Part shown: positions 53,967-62,776 of the stretch, in pieces
Layout: each line of letters opens with the position of its first letter
Numbering within the stretch: the first letter of the stretch is position 1
Assembly: GCA_963768945.1 (NCBI GenBank)
Contig: CAVYJW010000003.1
Span: forward strand, 2,613,191-2,677,190
Reading direction: 5' to 3'
DNA from: RYN-230 sp963768945
Lineage (GTDB): Bacteria > Actinomycetota > Actinomycetes > Streptosporangiales > Streptosporangiaceae
Length of the DNA stretch: 64,000 nt
The notes under the pieces: generated by a model
What the model was told of the DNA's origin: nothing
Databases searched by the model: none
What the model saw: the letters and a program-made list of their open reading frames with translations, nothing else
Made by a program: the position numbers and the translations under genes

Positions 53967-55323
53967 GTGGCTGACGGGAAGTCCATCCAGGCCGCCTGGC
54001 GAGATCTCGGGCGACGACTCGCCGACCTGCGCCAGGCACGCAGTCTCACCCAGGAAGAGTTCGCGCGGCTCATGAATGCCTCGCGCAGCACTGTCGCCAA
54101 CGTGGAGACCGGCCACCAAAAGGTGCCCCGCGATTTCTGGGAGGACTGCGACACGGTCCTCGGGGCCGACGGGACGTTCGTTGCCCGCTACGACGAGATT
54201 CAGGAAGCTGCGTCGCGTGACGGGGAGCCAGACGCTAGGCGACGACGCCGGGTGGGAACGCCGGTCGGTGGGGGTGCGGCTCCGCGGTTAGCAACAGGTG
54301 AGGACCCGGACCAGGAACCGATCGTGGTGACCCTGGCGACGGAAGCGTTGGACTTGGCGACATGGGCGGAGCAGACCAACGTGGGCAACATGACCATCGA
54401 CGCACTAGCTGACGGAGCCAGCCGCCTGGCCAGGGACTACCTGCAGAAGCCTCCGTTGCCTGTGCTGCGCGACGCGTCGTCGGCCTATCGGCGGGTCTCT
54501 GGGCTGCTCCGCGGCGGCCACCAGTCTCTGCGTCAGACCCGCGACTTGTACCTGATCGCCGGGCATTTGCTGGCGTTCCTGTCCTGGGTGTCCTCGGACA
54601 TCGGTCAGTCGGCCGCCGCCGAAGCGCACGCCCGGGCCGGCTGGATCATGGCTGAGCAGGCCGATCATGATCCTATTGCGGGCCATTGTGCTGATTGCCC
54701 AGGGCAAGAACGCCTACTGGGAAGGACGCTTTCAGGAGGCGGCCGACCTCGCCAGGCGTGGGCTGGAGTGCGCGCCGCCAACCACGGCGCGGGTCCTTCT
54801 AGCGTCGCAGCTCGGGGATGCGCGGCAGGCGGACGGCGACATCGCGGGGGCACTGGAGGCGCAGAGTGTCGTGAAACGCGCCCGGGATGAGGTCACCAGC
54901 GAAGACGACGCGGCCGGGATATGGGCGTGCGGGCGGGCTCGGCAGGCCAACTACGCAATGGGTGTTCACCTGCGGGCCGGGAATGCCGCCGCAGCACTTG
55001 CGGAGGCCGAAACGGCTCAGCAGGCCTACGAGGCTGGGGAACCATGGGCCTATGGGACATGGGCACAGATCCGGATCGGGTCGGGAATCGCGCATCTTCT
55101 CGCGGGACGGGTGGATGGCGCGGCGAGCGAACTCGCACCTATCTTCAGCATGCGGCCGGAGCATCGGCTGGCTACGCTCACCACCAGGCTCGGGGAGGTC
55201 GGGATGCGACTCGCTGACCGCCGGTACCAGGGCAGCACGGAGGTAGCCGAGTTGCGTGACCAGATCGTTGATTACCGTGCCCATACCGTCACCGCACGGG
55301 CACTGCCTCGGGGAGAGTCGTGA
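53967..55323 (+). pseudogene. XRE/TPR regulator, one frameshift
   Basis: A regulator of the type found on actinomycete integrative elements. The N-terminal helix-turn-helix is LGRRLADLRQARSLTQEEFA and LMNASRSTVANVETG. A TPR-like helical domain follows, ending at DHDPI in the first frame; a plus-one step at 54675 (CCT-A-TTG) leads to LRAIVLIAQGKNAYWEGRF and the rest of the TPR domain. Total about 450 residues. GGAGG precedes GTG 53967. Overlaps the RNA ligase-like gene by GTGA, so the pair is coupled. Confidence 0.8.
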
Positions 55324-55940
55324 GCGCCGACGCGGAGCAGATGCGGGACCACTGGTGGTGGCGCCCGGGCTGGCAGCCCGGGCGGCGGATGTACACCTGG
55401 CACTTCACCTTCGACGGCCAGAACGCCCTGCACGAACTCGTCGACGCCTACCAGGAACGGCTGGCCGGGCTGCCTGGCCTGGACCCGATCCCGCGGCAAT
55501 GGCTGCACCTAACCACTCAGGGCATCGGCTTCACCGACGAAGTCCCGGACGCGGATATCGAAGCCATCATCGAGGCGTCCAGGGAGCGGCTCGCTGGCGT
55601 TCCCCGGGCGACGGTGACAATGGGGCCCGCGGTGCTTGATCCGGAGGTGGTCCGGCTTGAGGTCCGGCCAGCCGATGCCCTGACGGCGGTTCGCCGTGCG
55701 CTTCGGGACGCCATTGCCGCAGTACGCGGGCCCGGGGAGCTCGGCGAGACCGACGACTGGACACCCCACGTCAGCGTCGCCTACAGCAACGATGACGGGC
55801 CGATGGACCCCTACCTGAAAGTACTGGACCCACCGCTAGAACCAGTCATCGTAGAAATCCCCGACGTCCAGCTGATCGTCCTGGAGCGCGACACGCACCT
55901 CTACCAGTGGCAGACCCGCGCTGTCATCGCCCTGGGCTGA
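55320..55940 (+). CDS. 2'-5' RNA ligase (LigT)-like protein
   Basis: A 206-residue 2H-superfamily protein. The two catalytic His-x-(Ser/Thr) motifs are WLHLTTQGIG (about residue 63) and WTPHVSVAYSN (about 147), 84 residues apart, as expected. Members cleave cyclic phosphodiesters or ligate tRNA halves in vitro. Paired with XRE/TPR regulators on actinomycete elements, where the role is unknown. Intact. Confidence 0.88.
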   Translation: MSADAEQMRDHWWWRPGWQPGRRMYTWHFTFDGQNALHELVDAYQERLAGLPGLDPIPRQWLHLTTQGIGFTDEVPDADIEAIIEASRERLAGVPRATVTMGPAVLDPEVVRLEVRPADALTAVRRALRDAIAAVRGPGELGETDDWTPHVSVAYSNDDGPMDPYLKVLDPPLEPVIVEIPDVQLIVLERDTHLYQWQTRAVIALG

Positions 55941-56164
55941 GCATGCTGCAGCGCATCCGTAGCCAGGGCACGAGGCAACGCCGATATGGCGACACATTCA
56001 TTAGGCGGTCACTGAGAGTCGGGTAGAAGTTGTAGTTGCAGCCGTTCCCTGAGCGCCTAACGCCGAATACTTGCTCGTGCCCTGCGCGTCCGCGGGCGGG
56101 TTCCATCGCACAGAACAGCCATTTGGGACTGCCCCGGCTTTGGTTGACTCGGGGACTGGGTGGT

Positions 56165-57028
56165 TCAGGCGGCGTGTGCAGCCTGGTTGATTGTCTCGTA
56201 CTCGATGGGCGTGAGGCGGCCAAGTCGTCGTTGCCGTCTTCGACGATGGTAGGTGCGCTCGATCCAGGTGATGATGGCAGGCGCAGCTGCTCTCTCGTTG
56301 ACCAGCGCTGACGCTCCAGGACGTTCTTCTGCAGCAGGGCGAAGAACGATTCCATCGCGGCATTGTCACCGCACGCGCCGACGCGGCCCATCGAGCCAGT
56401 CAGGCCGTGGTCCTTCAGCGTCCCGACGAAACAGCGGACCGGAACTGACTGCCCCTGTCCGAATGCACCACCAGCGTTCCTGCGGGCTCTCGCAGGGCGA
56501 TGGCGTTGCGCAGCGCGGAGACCGCCGGGCCCGCGGTCATCCGCGAGTCCATCGAGTAGCCGACGATCCGGTTCGAGTACACGTCCTTGAACGCGCACAG
56601 ATAGAGCTTCCCGTCGCCGGTTGGATGCTCGGTGATGTCGGTCAGCCAGGTGCGGTCGGGGCCGTCCGCGGTGAACTGACGGGCTACCAGATCATCGTGC
56701 ACCGGCGGCCCGGCCTTGCGGTTCAGTCCGCGCTTCTTGCTGAATACTGACCAGATCCGCTGCTGGGCGCACAGCCGCGCCACCCTGTTCTCCCCGGCCC
56801 GGATGCCCGGGCGGGCAACTGGTCAGCGATGAACCGGTACCCGAACGCCGGATCGTCGCGGTGCACGTCCAGGGCGGCGTTGATCAGGTGCGCGTCGTCC
56901 TGGTCCCGCTGGCTGACCGGGTTCTTGCGCCAGGCATAGAAGGCCTGCTTGGAGAAGCCGAGCACCCGGCAGGTCACCACGACAGGAACACCGTCAGCGG
57001 CAAGGTCAAGGACCAGCGGGTAGCTCAT
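56165..57028 (-). pseudogene. IS3 orfB (DDE transposase), several frameshifts
   Basis: The integrase core of IS3 in four frames. First AFGYRFIADQLPARAS; after a lost G near 56815, WSVFSKKRGLNRKAGPP and TWLTDITEHPTGDGKLYL (first DDE Asp) and HSDRGSQFRS (second Asp); then DNAAMESFFALLQKNVL (catalytic Glu) in a third frame; then AIITWIERTYHRRRR in a fourth. All visible shifts are minus-one. The element is dead on its own. Confidence 0.8.
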
Positions 57029-57309
57029 TTTGGGGAGATCTCCCGGGCAAAGTACGCGGCCGCCCGGCGCAGGATCTCGTTCTCCTGCTCCAGCGTCTTG
57101 TTCCGCCTCTTCAGCTCCCGCAGCTTCGCGGACTCACTGCTGGTGACGCCCGGCCGGACGCCATCATCAACGTCAGCCAGCTTCAGCCAGCGGTGCAGGC
57201 ACGACTCAGAGATCCCGAAATCCTTCGCGATCTGTGACAGCGGGGTCTCGCCTTTGCGGGCCACCGCGACCACATCCCGGCGGAACTCCAGAGGAAACGC
57301 CTTCGGCAT
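57025..57309 (-). CDS. IS3 orfA (transposase DNA-binding subunit)
   Basis: A 94-residue protein with the HTH of IS3 OrfA: FPLEFRRDVVAVARKGE, then IAKDFGISESCLHRWLKLA and a leucine-zipper end LKRRNKTLEQENEILRRA. ATG 57309 is chosen as the first codon of the family's usual N-terminus. It overlaps orfB by ATGA, where an intact IS3 often has a minus-one frameshift signal. Confidence 0.88.
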   Translation of the reverse strand: MPKAFPLEFRRDVVAVARKGETPLSQIAKDFGISESCLHRWLKLADVDDGVRPGVTSSESAKLRELKRRNKTLEQENEILRRAAAYFAREISPK

Positions 57310-57523
57310 GATGAGCATCCTTCCAGCGAGGAGCAAATCCTCACAGGCAAGTGGTCAACCGAGCTGGGGGCAGTCCCTAACAGCAGCGGCATTCGGTGCG
57401 GGCTGTGGCGGGTGTGTGCTTGCTGTGTGGCAGCATGAACCAGACGATTGCTTAGGTGCGGTCAAGCCGGTGGAGCTTGCTTGAGCCGCTGGCTTGGGCA
57501 GGTGGGCTGGGAGGAAGCAGGCG

Positions 57524-57859
57524 ATGGCGTCGCAGGTGGTGACGTACCGAGTGGATGACGCGACGACGGTGAAGTTTGAGATTGAGCCGTCGGAGGGGTT
57601 CCGACCGGCTGGGCCGGAGGAGGTCCTGGGCCGGGTTCAGCAGGCCGTTGGTCCGGCGGTGGAGGCTGCGAAGGCTGTGCTGGACAAGGTGAAGGAGGCG
57701 CAGCCGGATGGGGTGGAGCTGAAGTTCGGTATCAAGGTGAGCGGCGGAGCCAACTGGCTGGTGGCCAGGGCGGCCGGGGAAGCCAATTTTGATGTCACCT
57801 TGACCTGGTCGCGCCCGGTGCATGAGGCGGGTGCGGATTCCGGTGCCAGCGGGCAGTGA
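57524..57859 (+). CDS. CU044_2847 (Trypco1-like) family protein
   Basis: A 111-residue single-domain protein: VVTYRVDDATTVKFEIEP, a helical middle (VQQAVGPAVEAAKAVLDKV), and the strand VELKFGIKVSGGANWLVAR. This matches the CU044_2847 family, also named Trypco1 for 'trypsin-coupled'. Such genes accompany trypsin-like proteases and STAND NTPases in predicted conflict systems. ATG 57524 follows GGAGGAAGCAGGCG. It overlaps the next gene by GTGA, so production of the two is coupled. Confidence 0.8.
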   Translation: MASQVVTYRVDDATTVKFEIEPSEGFRPAGPEEVLGRVQQAVGPAVEAAKAVLDKVKEAQPDGVELKFGIKVSGGANWLVARAAGEANFDVTLTWSRPVHEAGADSGASGQ

Positions 57860-60800
57860 GCGCTGGTCTCCCGTACCGGTCGCCGTCCGCTGACGCCTGG
57901 GTGGCTGCGGTTCACGCTTCTGAACACGATTTCGAGCCGCTGGGGACGGCTGTTGTCATTGACGCTGGCCGGGTGCTCACGTGCGCTCATGTGGTTATGT
58001 ACGAGGGGGCGCCCCGGGAGCCGTTGTGGGTGGCTTTCCCGAAGGCTGGTGATTGCCCGCGCCGCCGGGTCGCTTCGGTGCGGGCCGTGTACGCGCGGCC
58101 GGTGAAGGATCTGGCGGTGCTGGTTCTTGCCGAACAGGTGCCGGCCGGGGTGGAGCCGGCGCCGCTGCGGTGCCCGGCCGGGAAGGATCTGATCGGCCGA
58201 CCGTGGTGGGCGTTCGGGTTCCCTGATCGCGACCCTGTCGGTAATTCCGCCGGCGGCCAGGTGGGAGAGTTCCTGTCGTACGGATGGGTGCGGCTGGACA
58301 CCCGCTCTGCGTACCTGATTCAGCCGGGTTTCAGCGGCGGTGGCTTGTGGTCGCCGGACTATGAGGCAGTGGTCGGGCTGGTGGGGCAGGCGCACGCCAA
58401 CGGGGACGGCCGGGCCGTCACCTTGCATCAGATCGACCTGGATGTGCCGGACCTGGAACTGGCGGCGCTGGCCCGCTGGACGGTAGCGGCCGCCGGGGAG
58501 GTCGCCTTGACCCAGTGGGGCTGGCGGCTGGATCGTGATCCCGAGGGCACGCGGCATTGGCGGCCGCGGGGCCGCGGCGTGAGCATCGACAGTGAACGAG
58601 GCTGGCGATTCCGCGGTCGCGCCGCGGCATTGTCGGAGATCGTGTCGTGGCTGGACCGGGCTGCTGCGGACCGGCGGGTGCTGGTCGTCACCGGGTCCCC
58701 GGGGGTGGGCAAGTCCGCGGTCCTGGGCCGGATCGTCACTACCGCAGATGCGGGTATCCGCATGCTGCTGCCGCCGGACGATGAGGCGGTCCGCGCGAGC
58801 GCGGGGTCGGTGGCCTGCGCGGTGCACGCCAAGGGGAAGACCGCGCTGGAAGTTGCCGAGGAGATCGCCCGGGCGGCGTCCGCCCCGTTGCCCGGCGAAC
58901 CAGGAGACCTGGCTCCTGCTATCCGGGACCTGCTGGATCAGCGTGGCGGTGCCCGGTTCAACGTGGTCGTGGATGCGCTCGATGAGGCCGCTGGCCCAGA
59001 TCAGGCCCGGATCATCATCGAGAAGCTCGTGCTGCCGCTGGCGGAAACGTGCGCCGGGGCCGGCGCGCAGGTGATCGTCGGGACCCGCCGCCGCGATGAC
59101 GGCGGTGACCTGCTGGGCCGGTTCGGCGCAGCGCTGGCGGCCATCGACCTGGATGATCCCGGCTATTTCGCTGAGCCGGATCTGGCTGCCTACGCGCTGG
59201 CGTGCCTGCAGCTCGCCGGGGACGAACGTCCCGGCAGCCCATACGCCGACGGCACGCTCGCTGGGGCGCTGGCCGCCCGGATTGCGGCGCTGTCCGGGCA
59301 GAACTTCCTGATCGCGGGCCTGATCGCCCGATCCCATGGTCTGCATGATGAGCAAGCGGTCCATCTGGATCGGCTTGAGTTTACGGCCACAGTTGATGCG
59401 GCCCTGGCCGCTTATTTGCAGCCGCTCGGCCGAATCGCTGGGCTGCACGCTGCCGATGCGCTGACGGCGCTGGCCTTTGCCGAAGCCCCCGGGCTGCCCG
59501 CCGCGCTGTGGCAAACTGCTGTGGAAGCCCTCTACGGAACACATGTCAGCCGCGAAGACCTCACCCGGTTCGCCCGATCTTCGGCGGCCAACTTCCTGGT
59601 CGAGACAGGACGCGACACCGGACCCGATGTTCGCAGCATCAACAGCGGGCCGGTGTACCGGTTGTTTCACCAGGCCCTCAACGACGCTCTGCTGCATGCC
59701 CGGGCCGATATCATCCGGGCGGCGCAGGACCAGCGGGCGCTCACCCAGGCGTTCACCCAGTACGGCCGGGCAGGCGCATGGCAGGGGGTCCCTGACTACC
59801 TGCTGCGTTCGCTGCCTGGTCACGCCCAGGCTGCCGGACTGGTCGATGACCTGCTCACCGACGACACATACCTGCTGCACGCTGACCTACGGCGGCTGCT
59901 GCAAGTCTCTGACGGGGCTAGCTCGGTGGACGCGCGCCGCTGCGTGCGGCTGCTTCGGCTGACTCCCCAGGCCATCACAGCACGCCCCCTCGAACGTACC
60001 GCTTTGTTCAGCGTCACTGAAGCGCTGGATGACCTTGGTACCACCTACCGGGCCAACCGATGGGAAGCTCCCTACAAGGCCCAGTGGGCCGCAGTACCGC
60101 CAAGAGTCGAACGTACCGTTCTGGAAGGCCATCGGTTCGTTGTGACGGCGGTGTGCGCGGTACGGGTGGATGGCCAGGACCTGCTCGCCTCCTGCGGCGA
60201 AGACACGGTGCGGATCTGGGACCCGCGCTCCGGACAGCAGTACGCCACTCTCAGAAGCACCTTCGCTTACTGGGCGAGGGCGGTGTGCGCGGTACGGGTG
60301 GATGGCCAGGACCTGCTCGCCGTCGGCTGCCACGACGGCACGGTGCGGATCTGGGACCCGCGCACCGGACACCAGCACGCCACCCTGGAAGGCCACCAGG
60401 ACTGGGTGAATGCGGTGTGCGCGGTGCGCGTAGATGGCCAGGACCTGCTCGCCTCCGGCGGCGACGACGGCACGGTGCGGATCTGGGACCCGCGCACCGG
60501 ACAACAGCACCGCGCCCTGGAAGGCCACCAGTACTACGTGGTGACAGCGTTGTGCGCGGTGCGGGTGGATGGCCAGAACCTGCTCGCCTCCGGCGGCAAC
60601 GACGGCAGGGTGCGGATCTGGGACCCGCGCACCGGACACCAGCACCGCGCCCTGGTAGGCCGCGCTGACCAGGCCGCCGCCTACCAGGACTGGGCGAGGG
60701 CGTTGTGCGCGGTGCGGGTGGATGGCCAGGACCTGCTCGCCGTCGGCGAGCGCGACGGCACGGTGCGGATCTGGGACCCGCGCACCGGAGACCAGCACCG

Positions 60801-62001
60801 CGCCCTGGTAGGCCGCGCTTACCAGGCCGCCGCCTCCCAGAACTGGGTGACAGCGGTGTGCGCGGTGCGGGTGGATGGCCAGGACCTGCTCGCCTCCGGC
60901 AGCTTCAACGGCCCGGTGCGGATCTGGGACCCGCGCACGGGATACCAGCACGCCACCATGGAAAGCCCCCTGAACAGCGGGGCGCACGCGTTGTGCGCGG
61001 TGCGGGTGGATGGCCAGGACCTGCTCGCCGTCGGCGGGCACGGCACGGTGCGGATCTGGGACCCGCGCACCGGACGGCACCCCGCCCTGGCAGGCCATCA
61101 GCGCTGGGTGCACGCGTTGTGCGCCGTGCGGGTGGATGGCCAGGACCTGTTCGCCTCCGGCGGGCACGGCACGGTGCGGATCTGGGACCCGCGCACCGGA
61201 CAGCAACACGCCACCTTCAAAGGCCACCAGGACGACTTCGTGGGCGCGGTGTGCGCAGTGCAGGTGGATGGCCAGGACCTGCTCGCTTCTAGCGGCAACC
61301 ACAACCGCACGGTGCGGATCTGGGACCCGCGCACCGGACACCAGCACGCCACCCCGATAGGTCACCAGGACGCGGCGCACGCGTTGTGCGCGGTGCGGGT
61401 GGATGGCCAGGACCTGCTCGCCGTCGGCAGCGGTGGCGGCACGGTGCGGATCTGGGACCCGCGCACCGGACACCAGCACGCCACCCTGGAAGGCCACCAG
61501 CAGAATGTGAATGCGTTGTGCGTGGTGCGGGTGGATGGCCAGGACCTGCTCGCCTCCGGCAGCGACGACGGCACGGTGCGGATCTGGGACCCGCGCACCG
61601 GACACCAGCACGCCACCCTGAGAAGCCCCCTGAACGATAGGGTGCGCAACTGGGTGCATGCGTTGTGCGCGGTGCGGGTGGATGGCCAGGACCTGCTCGC
61701 CGTCGGCTACTGGGACGGCACGGTGCGGATCTGGGACCCGCGCACCGGACAGCAGCACGCCACCCTGGAAGGCCACGAGGAGCATGTGACGGCGGTGTGC
61801 GCGGTGCGGGTGGATGGCCAGGACCTGCTCGCCTCCGGCAGCAAGGACCGCACGGTTCGGATCTGGGACCCCAAAACCTATGCGGGCATGCTTACTTTGC
61901 CCACTCATTACACAGTCTCGGCAGTTGCCTGGGTAGCCGATTCACTGGCTGTCGGCCTAGAGGCAGGAGTGCTTGTCATAAAACTAGGCAACGTTGCCTG
62001 A
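57856..62001 (+). CDS. Trypsin-like protease - STAND NTPase - WD40 protein
   Basis: A 1381-residue protein with three parts. The protease (residues 1-200) has the full triad: His45 in LTCAHVV, Asp85 in VKDLAVLVL and Ser160 in QPGFSGGGLW. The P-loop NTPase (about 250-700) has Walker A GSPGVGKS at 280-287 and a Walker B-like VVVDALDEA. The WD40 part (about 750-1381) has 13 copies of a VRIWDP blade plus a diverged fourteenth (AVAWVADSLAVGLEAGVLVI), enough for two seven-bladed propellers. In the family the NTPase acts as a signal-dependent switch, the propeller senses a ligand and the protease is the effector; here this is inference. No signal peptide or membrane helix. The GTG start overlaps the Trypco1 stop by GTGA. 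Confidence 0.88.
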   Translation: MSAGLPYRSPSADAWVAAVHASEHDFEPLGTAVVIDAGRVLTCAHVVMYEGAPREPLWVAFPKAGDCPRRRVASVRAVYARPVKDLAVLVLAEQVPAGVEPAPLRCPAGKDLIGRPWWAFGFPDRDPVGNSAGGQVGEFLSYGWVRLDTRSAYLIQPGFSGGGLWSPDYEAVVGLVGQAHANGDGRAVTLHQIDLDVPDLELAALARWTVAAAGEVALTQWGWRLDRDPEGTRHWRPRGRGVSIDSERGWRFRGRAAALSEIVSWLDRAAADRRVLVVTGSPGVGKSAVLGRIVTTADAGIRMLLPPDDEAVRASAGSVACAVHAKGKTALEVAEEIARAASAPLPGEPGDLAPAIRDLLDQRGGARFNVVVDALDEAAGPDQARIIIEKLVLPLAETCAGAGAQVIVGTRRRDDGGDLLGRFGAALAAIDLDDPGYFAEPDLAAYALACLQLAGDERPGSPYADGTLAGALAARIAALSGQNFLIAGLIARSHGLHDEQAVHLDRLEFTATVDAALAAYLQPLGRIAGLHAADALTALAFAEAPGLPAALWQTAVEALYGTHVSREDLTRFARSSAANFLVETGRDTGPDVRSINSGPVYRLFHQALNDALLHARADIIRAAQDQRALTQAFTQYGRAGAWQGVPDYLLRSLPGHAQAAGLVDDLLTDDTYLLHADLRRLLQVSDGASSVDARRCVRLLRLTPQAITARPLERTALFSVTEALDDLGTTYRANRWEAPYKAQWAAVPPRVERTVLEGHRFVVTAVCAVRVDGQDLLASCGEDTVRIWDPRSGQQYATLRSTFAYWARAVCAVRVDGQDLLAVGCHDGTVRIWDPRTGHQHATLEGHQDWVNAVCAVRVDGQDLLASGGDDGTVRIWDPRTGQQHRALEGHQYYVVTALCAVRVDGQNLLASGGNDGRVRIWDPRTGHQHRALVGRADQAAAYQDWARALCAVRVDGQDLLAVGERDGTVRIWDPRTGDQHRALVGRAYQAAASQNWVTAVCAVRVDGQDLLASGSFNGPVRIWDPRTGYQHATMESPLNSGAHALCAVRVDGQDLLAVGGHGTVRIWDPRTGRHPALAGHQRWVHALCAVRVDGQDLFASGGHGTVRIWDPRTGQQHATFKGHQDDFVGAVCAVQVDGQDLLASSGNHNRTVRIWDPRTGHQHATPIGHQDAAHALCAVRVDGQDLLAVGSGGGTVRIWDPRTGHQHATLEGHQQNVNALCVVRVDGQDLLASGSDDGTVRIWDPRTGHQHATLRSPLNDRVRNWVHALCAVRVDGQDLLAVGYWDGTVRIWDPRTGQQHATLEGHEEHVTAVCAVRVDGQDLLASGSKDRTVRIWDPKTYAGMLTLPTHYTVSAVAWVADSLAVGLEAGVLVIKLGNVA
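60120..61870 (+). repeat. Near-identical WD40-coding repeats
   Basis: Thirteen tandem units of about 120-160 bases, each with the core GTGCGGGTGGATGGCCAGGA and GTGCGGATCTGGGACCCGCG. Variation is concentrated in the spacers between cores, for example around the segment after the HATLEGHQ motif. The DNA-level identity between distant units, far above what WD40 proteins need, indicates recent unequal crossing-over or gene conversion. Confidence 0.9.
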
Positions 62002-62168
62002 CGCGGGCTGAACAGAGGTCAACGGTCCAGTCGACCAGCAGACGTCGGCCGGGAGCGAGATTGTCACTTAGGGGTGCCGGTAAGAACGGCATCATTGGAA
62101 CCGCCAGCGTGTCCACTTTGCTGAAACATCGCTGGCAGGGCACTTCATGCGTAACGATCACGGAACGG

Positions 62169-62408
62169 ATGGCAGCGTGGCATCGGCAACGGCGGTGCTC
62201 ACCCCTCAAACGACAGCCCTGTCGCCACGAGCACCTGACAGTCACCTTCGACCTCCGCGCCCGGGTCATCACAGTCGGCTGCCTGGTCTGCTACGGGACC
62301 TGGCCGGAGCTCGATACCCCGCCCGACCTTATGGACACCGCCACCGACGGCGCCAAGGACCTGATCAGCCGCAAGGTCATCGGGAACTACAGCCAGGGGG
62401 ACCAGTGA
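62169..62408 (+). CDS. Small protein of unknown function
   Basis: A possible 79-residue protein. It has a His/Cys-rich start (MAAWHRQRRCSPLKRQPC), then TVTFDLRARVITVGCLVC, two Cys two residues apart, and DLISRKVIGNYSQGDQ. A weak ACGGAACGG precedes ATG 62169. No family recognised. It follows the STAND gene by 167 bases and may be coincidental or its third component. Confidence 0.4.
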   Translation: MAAWHRQRRCSPLKRQPCRHEHLTVTFDLRARVITVGCLVCYGTWPELDTPPDLMDTATDGAKDLISRKVIGNYSQGDQ

Positions 62409-62524
62409 GCACCTAGGGGCAAACAGCCAGCAACGCGGGGCGAGTTCATGGTCTACTGCGACGACAAGATGACCACCGTCAAGGTCAAGGTCTGCACTCT
62501 TTCCTGGGCTGCGGGGCCTGTCGT

Positions 62525-62701
62525 CAGTCGGCCGCGAGCCGGTCAGCGGCCTCTTCGATAGCGGCCTCCAAGTCGTCATCGTCCGGGATCGGGTAGCTCT
62601 GGCCTGTCCGCCGATTGAGGTTGGCCAGGCGCGTCAGGAGCTCATCGTGGCTGATGTCCTTGTCCCCGTCGTATGCGGCGACGCCGTGGTTGGGGTTTCA
62701 T
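62525..62701 (-). pseudogene. Small gene after the sigma-like gene, frameshifted at the start
   Basis: From ATG 62701 (ATGA overlap with the sigma-like gene, GGAGAGGGAGAG upstream) a run of four Cs forces a plus-one step after three codons. The next frame reads HGVAAYDGDKDISHDELLTRL and then PIPDDDDLEAAIEEAADRLA to the stop at 62525. The result is an acidic protein of about 57 residues. Not recognised; possibly an anti-sigma or companion factor, by position only. Confidence 0.4.
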
Positions 62702-62776
62702 CGGGGCTCTCCCTCTCCGGGCTGGTCGCTGAGGATCTCGCGCAACGACTGCCGGGCGCCTTGTACAACAGCCTTA

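Larger units (their letters stand above)
56125..57377 (-). mobile_element. IS3-family insertion sequence, decayed
   Basis: 1253 bases with imperfect inverted ends: GGGACTGCCCCGGCTTTGG and onward (56125-56148) against the reverse complement of 57354-57377, with 4-5 differences over 24 positions. It holds orfA, intact, and orfB in pieces. No clear target duplication flanks it. Confidence 0.8.

Noticed and set aside
38244..54700. A common programmed plus-one frameshift signal in the transfer genes
   Set aside because: The bases at the joints differ from gene to gene and no shared heptamer, stop codon or rare-codon pattern recurs, except one TTA in the VirB6-like gene. Indels are a simpler explanation.
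60120..61870. Regular repeats that might be mistaken for a CRISPR array
   Set aside because: The units are in frame within a gene, lengths vary from about 120 to 160 bases, and the protein pattern is plainly WD40.
57637..61908. Two long minus-strand open frames (747 and 673 codons) opposite the trypsin-STAND-WD40 gene
   Set aside because: They mirror the plus-strand gene with its strong codon bias. The second merely reads the WD40 repeats backwards (Ala-His-Arg-rich repeats). Neither has motifs or ribosome sites.
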